From: Phytomonas francai
Lineage: Eukaryota; Euglenozoa; Kinetoplastea; Trypanosomatida; Trypanosomatidae
Length of the DNA stretch: 64,000 bases
Assembly (NCBI GenBank): GCA_001766655.1
Contig: MJCC01000025.1
Span: 86,439 to 150,438 of the forward strand
Direction of reading: 5' to 3'
The stretch's first letter is position 1; every line of letters starts with the position of its first letter. Shown here one piece after another: positions 28,236 to 36,861 of the stretch. Made by a program: the position numbers and the translations under genes. The notes beneath the pieces were generated by a model. The model was not told where the DNA came from, searched no databases, and saw only the letters and a list, made by a program, of their open reading frames with translations.

Positions 28236-29567
28236 TCAGATATAGTCGTGTCGTAGCATTCGCTGCGCGACCCAGGTGGCGAAGCCCGATGCCGGGGGGT
28301 GGGCTCCGTGCGACGCCGCCGCGGCCCCCCCCCCGAGCTCGCGGTACATCGCCTCGAGCTCGACCTTCCGCCCGATCGCGGCCATGCGGCGGGCCTCGGC
28401 GTGCCAGGCGGCGAGCCCCCCCCGGCCCCGGTCGCGGTCGCGGTCGCGGGCCGCCGCGAGCGCCGCGACCAGGCGCCGCAGCAGCGCGGTGTCACGCGGG
28501 GTGAAGGGCTCTCCCGGGGAGGAGGGGGGGGCGCCCGCCCCGCCGCGTGTGACGTGCGGGCCGCGGAGCCCGAGCCAGGCGAGCCGTGGCACGGCGTAGT
28601 GCGCGTTCTCCGGCAGCCCCGCGCGGCGCTCGCGGCGGCCCCACTTGTACTGCAGCAGGATGGCGAGCCCGCTGGGGTCGTAGTCGGCGAGGGCGACGAC
28701 CGGGAGGTGGGGGGCGGCGCGGTGGAGGTGGCACAGCAGCACCCGCGCCGCGTGGGCGGGGAAGCCGTGCGCGGTCAGCACGACGCACGGGACGAGCTCG
28801 CAGAGACGGCCCTGCAGCAGCCCGTGGAAAACGGCGTGCTTCTCCACCACGAGGAGGAAGCGCGCGTTGGGGTGGAGGACGAAGGACGACCGCGCGGGGG
28901 GGGAGGGGAGCGGCCGCGGCAGCAGCGGCTCAACGGATAGGTCTGCGCCCATCACCGGAATGCGGAACTCGGGGAGCGTCGGCGGCGGCGTCGGCGTCGG
29001 GCCCGACACGACGTCCACCGCCGCGCACGATGGGGGGGGTCGGCCGCGGTAGGTAATCGCCCCGGCCACGCTCCCACGCGAGCCGCTCACGACCCCCAGC
29101 GCCTCACGCGGGAGCTGCATTTCAGACGTCAGTCGCTGAATCGCCCCCTGCACAACCACCTGGCTTGCGATGCCGCGAACAAGGTGGTAGTAAACATCGC
29201 GCTGTGTCGAGACAACCCCGCGGAGGACGTTTTGGTGGAGTAGCTGAAGCACAAGCAACTCATCACGAACCTTGGAGAGGCTGGAGAGGCTCCAAAAGGC
29301 ACGAGGCCGCGCCTCCTCAGGCCCTCCGTTGTCAGCCCCGCGCGAGACTACAGTTTGAGGCGTGTGCGCCGCAGCCCGCGAATAAAAGGTAGGGTTTCCT
29401 CTGTTAAGGTCATGCAAAAAGTCGAGAATATAAATTTCCATGCGCCGCAAGGCCTCCGCCCTTAGGCTCTCGCGCGTGTTAAGCGCAGCTATTCCTGTGG
29501 TAATGAAAGGATCCTGCGCGGTGTGGCAACTCCTTGTGCGGCCCTGCTTAGATGGATGGATGGGCAT
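28236..29567 (-). CDS. SPO11: SPO11 meiotic topoisomerase VI A-like protein
   Basis: Makes meiotic double-strand breaks by tyrosine attack on DNA. The 443 residues carry the winged-helix catalytic segment STQRDVYYHL; Tyr127, the second of the pair, is the likely nucleophile, with the Arg-Asp before it conserved. GSRGSVAG is the glycine-rich loop. The Toprim domain follows, with the metal-binding Glu of VVEKHAVFHGLL and the DxD of ALADYDPSGLAIL. All key residues are present, so the protein should be competent. The downstream half of the gene is far richer in GC than the 5' part (80% against 55% in two sampled 60-base lines), producing Ala/Arg-rich loops near the C-terminus. It suggests the organism keeps meiotic genes. 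Confidence 0.92.
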   Translation of the reverse strand: MPIHPSKQGRTRSCHTAQDPFITTGIAALNTRESLRAEALRRMEIYILDFLHDLNRGNPTFYSRAAAHTPQTVVSRGADNGGPEEARPRAFWSLSSLSKVRDELLVLQLLHQNVLRGVVSTQRDVYYHLVRGIASQVVVQGAIQRLTSEMQLPREALGVVSGSRGSVAGAITYRGRPPPSCAAVDVVSGPTPTPPPTLPEFRIPVMGADLSVEPLLPRPLPSPPARSSFVLHPNARFLLVVEKHAVFHGLLQGRLCELVPCVVLTAHGFPAHAARVLLCHLHRAAPHLPVVALADYDPSGLAILLQYKWGRRERRAGLPENAHYAVPRLAWLGLRGPHVTRGGAGAPPSSPGEPFTPRDTALLRRLVAALAAARDRDRDRGRGGLAAWHAEARRMAAIGRKVELEAMYRELGGGAAAASHGAHPPASGFATWVAQRMLRHDYI

Positions 29568-29822
29568 TGCGGTTATTTACGTTTAGATGGAGACGCATAA
29601 CACGAAATCAGTCAAATTAGGATAGGAGCGCTGGAACATAAAAAGAAAATTTGGAAAAAAATGGGGGGAAAAAATGAAAAGGAAAAAGCAGTAGAGGTCA
29701 TTTCTATAAGTTTCCTTCATTTTTATTCCTTCCCTCATTCTCTCAGATCACTTTTACTCGTATGAAAATAAGTGCATGATCTGGGAATATTTTTTCCGTC
29801 GGTGTAGGTGTAAACCCTAGTG

Positions 29823-31418
29823 TTATGTTCCTCGTGCACGCTTTCGCATCTCACGTTGCCTCTGGAACCACAGCTTAGACACTGACTGGGAGAAGTCCAC
29901 GTGGATTCGAGAGTCGTCGATGAGCGCGCGATCCATCTTCTGAAAAGCCCGGTAGCACGCGTCAACCGTATCAAACTCCACAAAACCATAGCATAAAGAA
30001 CGCTTTGTTACCTTATCCATCACCACCTCCGCGGATAGAACCTTACCAAATTGTGCAAAGCACATTGCCAAGCCCTCGCCCGTGGTAATAGGGTTCAGCT
30101 TGCACACAAAAAGCACGTTCTCGGGTGGTTTGAGCTCAGCGTCAACGTCGGCGATGCCGTTGAGCAGGTTCAGCATCAGTGCGAGAGTGGTGTTGGCCTG
30201 CTCACGGTGTATCTCGAGCATAGCCTGCCGCCGCTGCCGCTGCTCAGCCACCGAAGAAGCGGTGGAAGGGAGAATATCCTCCTCGTCTGAGCTGAGGTAA
30301 TCCCCCGTGTAGTGCGCATTATACTCCGGTGAGGGGATCTCGTTCGCCACGCGAGGCGGAAGAACAAGCGGCTGCGCGAGAGAATCGTTGCCGGTGAGCG
30401 CGGCAGCTGCCGCCTCCGGCGTCGCCGCTGGGACGTGGTGGTAACGCTCGCTAGCTACAACAGCCTGCCGCGAAAGGAGATGCGCAGCAGCCGCGATCGC
30501 CTCCAACGGCGCCCAAAAAGCAAAACACCCTGCAGCGTGCAGCCCTCGCTGGAGCTTCTTTTGAAGTTGCCCGGTTGCTCTGCTCGGTGAAACTCGCGCA
30601 GAAAAGGCTTCCACACCGGTCGTTGGTAACACTGTGGTGTGTTTAATACGAAGCATTCGCATGGGCCGAGGCCAGCGCGTCTTATTACCGCCTTCAGCAT
30701 GCGGGGCGCGTCGGATGCGGTTGAGGACATTAAACCCCTCCGCAACCCGTCCAATCGCCACGTACTGATCCTCAAGAAAGTCAAGATGTCGATCACTGAG
30801 GGTGATGCCAAAGTGAAAATGATCGGATGAGCGCACCGACGGCGACGAGGATCGCGATGATGAGACGGTAGAAGAAGTGTTGACGATCAGCAGGCCGCTG
30901 CGGCAAAGAGAGCCGACATGTCGCTGGTTATCCATGGCGCCGCCAGTGGTTCGAAACACCAACTTGGGGTCCGCCCCAGCACCACCAGAGGTGGTAAGAT
31001 TAGCGATGCCCTCGCAGGAACGCGCCTTCGCGATCTCCCCCTCTCGCACGGCATCCCACGTCTGAGCGCGAAGTTGCCGCTCTGCCTCGAGGCGCCAGCG
31101 TTCCTCCGTGCAGTGCCTCAGCAAATTCCAAAAGCTCCCGCGAAATCCCCCTGGCGAAGCACCAGCGTCGCTCTGCGCGGCGATCTCACCAAGCAGCCCA
31201 TCGTAGATAGGATCAGCAGCGTGCGAAAAGAAGATTGCAGCTCCTGGGATAACTTCTGTAGCGACTGCACCATTCCAGAAATGACAACGGCAGAGATTTG
31301 CATAGTTTGCCGTTAAACCAGGGCAGTCACTGCCATAAAGATCAACAACAAGAGAACCTAAAGAGGTCTCTATCAGAATCCCCGCCGTGATGACGTAGGA
31401 AGCTTCAGTGTTGGACAT
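29823..31418 (-). CDS. PPIL4: PPIL4-type cyclophilin with RNA-recognition motif
   Basis: A 531-residue protein. The N-terminus is a cyclophilin domain (ILIETSLGSLVVDLYGSDCP...NYANLCR; later HFGITLSDRHLDFLEDQYVAIGRV). An RRM follows at about 430-517, with RNP2 in NVLFVCKLNP and RNP1 in LCYGFVEFD, ending in RIHVDFSQSVSKLW. This RRM and its flanks match PPIL4, a nuclear cyclophilin linked to the spliceosome. The cyclophilin part is divergent: the usual Arg/Phe/Gln active-site line is missing, large inserts are present, and the Trp before LDG is His, so isomerase activity is doubtful. A role in RNA processing fits the family; a link to trans-splicing is inference. Confidence 0.9.
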   Translation of the reverse strand: MSNTEASYVITAGILIETSLGSLVVDLYGSDCPGLTANYANLCRCHFWNGAVATEVIPGAAIFFSHAADPIYDGLLGEIAAQSDAGASPGGFRGSFWNLLRHCTEERWRLEAERQLRAQTWDAVREGEIAKARSCEGIANLTTSGGAGADPKLVFRTTGGAMDNQRHVGSLCRSGLLIVNTSSTVSSSRSSSPSVRSSDHFHFGITLSDRHLDFLEDQYVAIGRVAEGFNVLNRIRRAPHAEGGNKTRWPRPMRMLRIKHTTVLPTTGVEAFSARVSPSRATGQLQKKLQRGLHAAGCFAFWAPLEAIAAAAHLLSRQAVVASERYHHVPAATPEAAAAALTGNDSLAQPLVLPPRVANEIPSPEYNAHYTGDYLSSDEEDILPSTASSVAEQRQRRQAMLEIHREQANTTLALMLNLLNGIADVDAELKPPENVLFVCKLNPITTGEGLAMCFAQFGKVLSAEVVMDKVTKRSLCYGFVEFDTVDACYRAFQKMDRALIDDSRIHVDFSQSVSKLWFQRQREMRKRARGT

Positions 31419-31870
31419 TTAAAATGGAAGTTGTTTGTCTTTGTGTTAAACGTCGTATTTCCTCGGTCAACTTGTAGTCTTGCTATAATAATTCTTCCAA
31501 TGAATTTTCGTAGAGGCATCGGGGGGAGGGGGGAAATTGAATCCGAGCCCGCATAATCCACACTACCAGCATACATGGATATACAGCTATCGGATACTAT
31601 TTACGGCACTGCTTCATTCATGGATAAAATCAAATCGAATACAGATAATAATAATAAATTGTGACTGAAAAAAAAATCAAGAAACTAAGGCGATCCATTC
31701 TACAATCGCCATAACTGAAAGCTCGCCAAGGATTCAGGAGCATTCCACCTCCTATCATTTACCCCCACAACTTTTTCCTGTGCGCCTCATCACCCACCCT
31801 TTAATCCTGTGGAAGGAAAAAGAAAAAGAAAAGCACCCGCACACACACACACACGCACGCAAGGACAGGC
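31419..31870. other. spacer
   Basis: 0.45 kb spacer with a CA repeat at about 31838-31859 just past the RING gene stop. No gene seen. Confidence 0.6.
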
Positions 31871-32173
31871 TCAAAAGGTAATCACCTGATCTTCCTTCCA
31901 GTTCTCGCTGCAGAACGGGCAGGTGCTGTTTCCCCGTTTGATCCATGGTTCGATGCAGTGGGTGTGGAAGTAGTGCCCGCACATCCCGCGTGTCACGTTG
32001 CAGCTCACGACCTCGGAGAACATGCTGCAGTGCACGCAGGTCTTGCACACGTCCTCTCTGCAGATATTACAGCTCAACGTCATAAGTTTCTCGTCCCCCA
32101 ACATGATGGTCGCGTTAAGGTAGGCCTTGAGGGTGTGGATGGGGATGACATCCGACACTGGCTCGTTGGACAT
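31871..32173 (-). CDS. small RING-H2 protein, RBX1/APC11-like
   Basis: 100 residues, the typical size of RBX1 and APC11, the RING subunits of cullin and APC/C ubiquitin ligases. Zinc ligands are visible in CNICREDVCKTCVHC, GMCGHYFHTHCIEPWI and CPFCSENW, with the extra Cys pair between the halves that marks the RBX1/APC11 class rather than ordinary RING-H2. The N-terminal strand that inserts into cullins is weakly conserved and lacks the WxWD motif seen in the next gene. With that paralogue directly upstream on the same strand, these may be the cullin-type and APC-type members; I cannot say which is which from sequence alone. Confidence 0.85.
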   Translation of the reverse strand: MSNEPVSDVIPIHTLKAYLNATIMLGDEKLMTLSCNICREDVCKTCVHCSMFSEVVSCNVTRGMCGHYFHTHCIEPWIKRGNSTCPFCSENWKEDQVITF

Positions 32174-32221
32174 CCCTACCCGCGCACTGACGGTATTAGT
32201 AAACTTTGTAAAGGCAGCAAG

Positions 32222-32266
<45 letters not shown>

Positions 32267-32837
32267 AGTACCCTAAAAAAAAAAGAAATTTAAAACTCCT
32301 TGAGCTGGAAAAAAAGAAGAAGCATTCCCATTAGGTCTTACATATCTATCTCGTTCTCGCACGCTCTCCTGTAGTCACAGTTTCTGCTTTACCGTCTGCA
32401 TCGATTGAAATATTATCTTTTTTTTACCTCCCCTCAGATAACCACCACACGCTTCCCTAGATGGAAACTTAAAACAAATGTCAGAACCAGCAGTGAGGTT
32501 ACTCCTTATCTCCATTATCCTGAGATGCAATTATTTGAAAAGTATCAAAGCAGTAATATGAATGAGAAGGAAAAAAAAGAAAAAAAGCACTAAGCACGCC
32601 TACGTTGAAACTTCCTATTATTTACTCTGCCGCAAGCCAACGCAAGACCCCCAACCCCTCCACCACACACACACACACAGAAAGAAAATTGATAGATGTA
32701 GAAAGAGCTGGCAGGAGAAAAATGAATGAAATCATCGCCGCACAACAGCATCCATATATCCATACTTCCCCCCTCCCCCCCCCCTCCCTGCCCACTTTAT
32801 ACAGGAGCATTTCCCACCGCCACCGCCATCAGCCCAT
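32174..32837. other. spacer between the two RING genes
   Basis: 0.66 kb spacer holding the TA run at 32224-32261, a CA run at about 32661-32680 and a C-rich stretch near 32768-32790. No gene seen. Confidence 0.6.
32224..32261. repeat. (TA)n microsatellite
   Basis: About 19 uninterrupted TA units, 50 bp upstream of the small RING gene start codon. Confidence 0.95.
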
Positions 32838-33284
32838 TTAGTCATTGGTGGTTAACTCCTGTAGCCTCCACTCCTCCCCGCACAGCGGGCAAACCGCGCG
32901 CTGCACTAACCAGCGGTTAAGACAGTGCTCGTGAAAGACATGGCGGCAGTCCCCCCACGCGATACGGCAGTGCGCCCCTGCCAAAAAAGTTGAAGACGAC
33001 GAAGGCAAAGGATGCGAATGGGAGGAAAAGGGAAGGGTGGTCAACACGCCGCGTGTTTGGCAGTCCACGCAGGCGTCAACGAGAGCGTTTTTGCAGATTC
33101 CGCAGTTCTCGAATGGGGTATCCCACGACCACCTCGCCACGGCAAACCACTCCTTGGGGGTAATACGGCAAAGAGGAGGTTCATTAGAGGATGGTAATAC
33201 TACCGCACCAGTGGAATCGAAACCTCCGATGAGCGAATCATTGGACTCTACAGGCACAGGTAACGCCTCAGAGTTCGCCTGCAT
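32838..33284 (-). CDS. RBX1-like RING subunit of cullin ligases
   Basis: 148 residues. The cullin-binding strand reads WFAVARWSWDTPFENCGIC, close to the VALWAWDI..NCAIC of RBX1, then CVDCQT, CRIAWGDCRHVFHEHCLNRWL and CPLCGEEW. All zinc ligands are in place. It is longer than RBX1 (about 108 residues) because of a Ser/Pro/His-rich insert of some 25 residues between CVDCQT and CRIAWG, in the zinc-loop region, and a disordered N-terminus. It should bind a cullin and recruit an E2. The gene sits immediately upstream of the smaller RING gene, suggesting an old tandem duplication. Confidence 0.9.
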   Translation of the reverse strand: MQANSEALPVPVESNDSLIGGFDSTGAVVLPSSNEPPLCRITPKEWFAVARWSWDTPFENCGICKNALVDACVDCQTRGVLTTLPFSSHSHPLPSSSSTFLAGAHCRIAWGDCRHVFHEHCLNRWLVQRAVCPLCGEEWRLQELTTND

Positions 33285-33990
33285 TCGATTTCCCCTAGCC
33301 TATCCAAAAAAAAAAAAACGTATAAAATATAGGTATATATATAAGCACGTCTAAATATGGGGATAACGCATCCTTTTTCAGGCTCTTTCACATATAAACA
33401 CGTTTCGGAAATGAAGAGAAAGTGGAAAAGGGGGTATTAAGATTATTGAAAATGCATAACATGTCGAGTTTTTCGGAAGCAGTAGAAACCAATACCGTAA
33501 ACGATCTCGGCGCCCACGTAAAAAGGGATACAATCTCGATTTAGAAAGTATAAAGCGACTTCTTTAGATACCTCCTAGCGTATCTATAAAGATATATGTT
33601 TGCGTAGATTTTCTAGTTCTAGGGGTACATAGATGCCAATGATTCATTACTAGCAATCACAACCAATTAAAATAATAATAAATAGTGGATAGTATATGGA
33701 ACAATCTATGAAATAATAGGTTTTTTAAAAAAGACAAAAGACGAACGTCCTCTATAAACAGCGACATCAAAATTCGAAACTGTATCTAAAACTATGAATC
33801 TTCTTTCCCCCTATAGGGGAAAGCGAGGGGGGCGCGATCTTGCGCAACACGCTGCAGTCTCCCAAGCTCCGTCAGCCCACGTATCTAAAGCGGAAAAAAA
33901 AGGAAGCAATAACATCCATACGAAAAAAAAAAAATCTACCCCCCCCCCCCCCTCCCATCGGGGTCTCCACCAACGCCATTTCCGCTCCGC
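33285..33990. other. spacer
   Basis: 0.7 kb AT-rich spacer with a run of 14 C at 33939-33952, just downstream of the coiled-coil gene stop. No gene seen. Confidence 0.6.
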
Positions 33991-35691
33991 TCAGTACAGG
34001 ACTCGCGTAGGCTGCAGGCTCTCTAACAGCCGATCCCGCGAATGCACGAGCTGCGCATTCTCCAGGCTCAACTTCTCCATTGACAATAATAAATTTCTTT
34101 TTTGCTTCTCCCCTGCGGCAACCTCTGCGCGAAGCCTACCCATCTCTATCTCGCCCGCGGCAAGCTGCTGTTTGTGCAATTCTAGGCCCTCCTGCAGACG
34201 CCCGAGCTGTATCTGGAGCTGATCGCGTTCGAGCTGCAAACTCTGCGCAGCCGCCCTTGTCGCCTGCACCTTTTGCTCAGTTTCTTGCATTCGGGCGAGG
34301 GCAGCGTCGCGCTCCTGGCGCGCGCGAAGGCTTTCGTTATTGGAGCTCACCCTCGCCGCCTCGAGCTCGCGCAGCACCTCGGCAACCCGCTGCTCAAGCG
34401 CGTCGACGCGGTGTTTTTCCGATTCCACCGCCGCCCGCCCCTCCGCCTGTGCGCGAGAAAGCTTTTCTTTAAAGCTGGCAACCTGCTCCTGCGCGGCGGC
34501 AAGCCGCGTCGAGGTGCTTTCCCGCTCAGAAAGCGCCGTATCCACTTCGCTTCGGAGCCCACGCAGCTCGTCCTGGGCCCGCGCAAGCTTTTCCTTGCAC
34601 GCGGTGAGTTCCTCCTGCGTGCGCCGATGCATCTGCCGGGCCTCCGTGAGCTGCTTTTGCAGGGCGTTTGTCTGATGCTGTTGTCGCCCCACCGCCTCCT
34701 CGGTATCCTGGCGGGAGTTTTGCAAAAGCAGCTCATAACGCCGCGTGGCCTCGTCTTTTTGGAGCTTAACATGAGAAAGCTCCTCGGCGAGGCGGCGAAG
34801 CTCCGCGGCCTGCGCGCGCTGCGCCTGCTCCTCCAGAATCTCCCGCGTCGTCCGTCCGAGGCTGGGGGAGAGTGAAGAGGCGGAGCCCGCCCCGTCGACC
34901 CGGGCGAGCTGCGCGCGCAGCTTTTGGATCTCCATCTCCTGCGTCCGCTGCCCCTCGCGGTGCGCCTCCACGACAAGACGGTGCCGCTCCTCGACGAGGC
35001 GGAGGTGCGCGGCGTGGTTCTCGGAGGCCTGCCGGAGCGCCCGGAGCATCCGCTCCCGCACCCGCTCGAGCTCCACCAGCTTGTCGGCGTTCTCCTTCGT
35101 GAGGAGGTCGATGCGAAGGCGCTGGGCCTCGCGCTCGGCGTCGGGCTCGTCCGGGGCGGTCGGGGCCGCGCGCTCGCCCGTGGCCGCCGCCGCCGCTCTC
35201 TCCGCGCGGAGAGCCTCGACGGTCGCGGCCAGCGCGGCCTTCTCGCGCGCGGCCGCGGCGCCGGCGTCGTTCGCGGCCTCCATCGCGCGCGCGAGCTCGC
35301 GCCGGAGGCGGTCGCACTCGGCCTGCAGTCCGGCCGCGGCCTCGCGCTCGCGGCGGGCCGCGTCCTCGAGCGCGCGCCGCCCCCGCGCGGCGCTCTCCGC
35401 GGCGAGGCGGGCGTCGTTTTGCAGGGCCGCGATCGCCTCCGCGTCGGCGGCCCGCCCCGCCCGCAACTCCGCCAGCGCCGCGTCGTAGCAGCGGAGGAGG
35501 GGGGGGCCGGGCAGGGCCTCGAAGGCCTCGCGCGGGAGCCCGAGGAGCTCCCGCAGCTGCGCCTGCAGCCGCTCGTTCCACTCCTCGCTCAGCCGCAGCC
35601 GCGCGCGCAGGGCCTCGTCGGACCCCGGCGGCCCCCCGCCGTCGCCCCCACCCTCCGAGCCTAGCGGCGAGGACGGCGCGCTCGTCTCCAT
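33991..35691 (-). CDS. long coiled-coil protein
   Basis: 566 residues from the first ATG (35689-35691); the open frame reaches 35775 only through a GTG that overlaps a splice acceptor. After a Ser/Gly/Pro-rich N-terminus (METSAPSSPLGSEGGGDGGG), nearly the whole chain has heptad spacing with Leu/Ala cores and Glu/Arg/Gln surfaces, for example KVQATRAAAQSLQLERDQLQ. No other domain is visible. Proteins of this kind in kinetoplastids are often cytoskeletal, flagellar or basal-body components, but no specific family can be claimed. The N-terminal half is much more GC- and Ala-rich than the C-terminal half. Confidence 0.8.
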   Translation of the reverse strand: METSAPSSPLGSEGGGDGGGPPGSDEALRARLRLSEEWNERLQAQLRELLGLPREAFEALPGPPLLRCYDAALAELRAGRAADAEAIAALQNDARLAAESAARGRRALEDAARREREAAAGLQAECDRLRRELARAMEAANDAGAAAAREKAALAATVEALRAERAAAAATGERAAPTAPDEPDAEREAQRLRIDLLTKENADKLVELERVRERMLRALRQASENHAAHLRLVEERHRLVVEAHREGQRTQEMEIQKLRAQLARVDGAGSASSLSPSLGRTTREILEEQAQRAQAAELRRLAEELSHVKLQKDEATRRYELLLQNSRQDTEEAVGRQQHQTNALQKQLTEARQMHRRTQEELTACKEKLARAQDELRGLRSEVDTALSERESTSTRLAAAQEQVASFKEKLSRAQAEGRAAVESEKHRVDALEQRVAEVLRELEAARVSSNNESLRARQERDAALARMQETEQKVQATRAAAQSLQLERDQLQIQLGRLQEGLELHKQQLAAGEIEMGRLRAEVAAGEKQKRNLLLSMEKLSLENAQLVHSRDRLLESLQPTRVLY

Positions 35692-36861
35692 CGCCGGAGA
35701 CGATCCCACGCAAGAAAACACACACACAAAAAAAAAAGGCGAACTTGGGCCTACCCTCCTTCGCGAATGTGACACTATGAGGATCGGGGAGAAGGCGGGA
35801 TAAGTTTCGCAAACACCTCACTCAAACGAAAAAAAAAAAAAAGAAGGGGGGGGCAAAGGACGTGCAGAGGTAGCATAGCAGGAGGCACACTTTGATATAC
35901 ATCTATTAGGAAAGAATCAACCGCATTATGACTTAGTTGCAATGCCGTCTGTATGCTCATTTTAGGCATGCGCTCATTCTGATCAAACAACCCGATGTTT
36001 GGTCTCCTCCTAGTGAGAAACCTTTCGGAAGAAAAGCAGAGAAAAAAAATGATTAACAATACCAATAAGGAAGGCATGACCCCCATTGAAGGGACTTTCA
36101 TTTCCACACGCACAAGACAGGAAAACGAAAAAAAACATGGTATCCCCTCACAAAGAAAGAGACTACTGAGCCCTGGAGGAAAAGGCATCTGCTTGATGGA
36201 ACCCTCAAAAGGAAGCTTCGCATCTACATTTTGCTTCGAAGGTGTGCTTAGTATTCATATTTCAAAATCCTGTATCGTTGAAAATGATTATGGAAGGTTT
36301 TTAAAAAAGTATATATAATGCAGAACCGATACAAATAGTGGTATTTCTGAGTAGCAGTAAATTATTCAAATTATAAAATAAAATACATAAAAATTGTATG
36401 CATCTAAACGTTTAAGAAGAGCGTGTCGCATGTGGGAGTCAGTGTTACTATGTAACTTTTAAAAAAAAAAATCAAACTCAGAGAATAATGGATGCGGACG
36501 AATTGATGTTCATCGCGTTGAAGAGCATTAACATTGCTCCCAAAACAGTGGTGAGAGTGCAAATAAAATGGGAAAAAGGCCCTCTTGTGTAACTAAGAGA
36601 ACGTGAAGAAACAGAAAAATGGAAAGTTTACGAAGAAATTAAACTTAAATAGTGTAATCAACAGAAAGGAGCGGAAAAAAATGAATGCTGGTGGTAGTAG
36701 TGGAAGCAAACGTTACACGCGGGGAAAGGAAGAAAAATAGTGCGCACCCTTTTCCGTAAGCTCGCCACCCGCTATAGTGAGGAAGCAGATCAACACGTTT
36801 ATGTGCAGCAGTGATAGAAAGGGTAAGGAACAAAAAAATTATGGGGATTGTATTCTTATCT
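35692..36861. other. long spacer
   Basis: 1.2 kb spacer holding the acceptor at 35775-35800 and A-rich runs (35830-35843). Open frames here are short or in the antisense direction. No gene seen. Confidence 0.6.
35775..35800 (-). promoter_or_regulatory. probable trans-splice acceptor
   Basis: The minus strand reads CCCGCCTTCTCCCCGATCC then TCATAG, followed by the coiled-coil gene leader; first ATG 84 nt downstream. Confidence 0.55.

Noticed and set aside
33991..35775. Longer start for the coiled-coil protein
   Set aside because: The first codon would be GTG and overlaps a likely splice acceptor; the first ATG is at 35689-35691.
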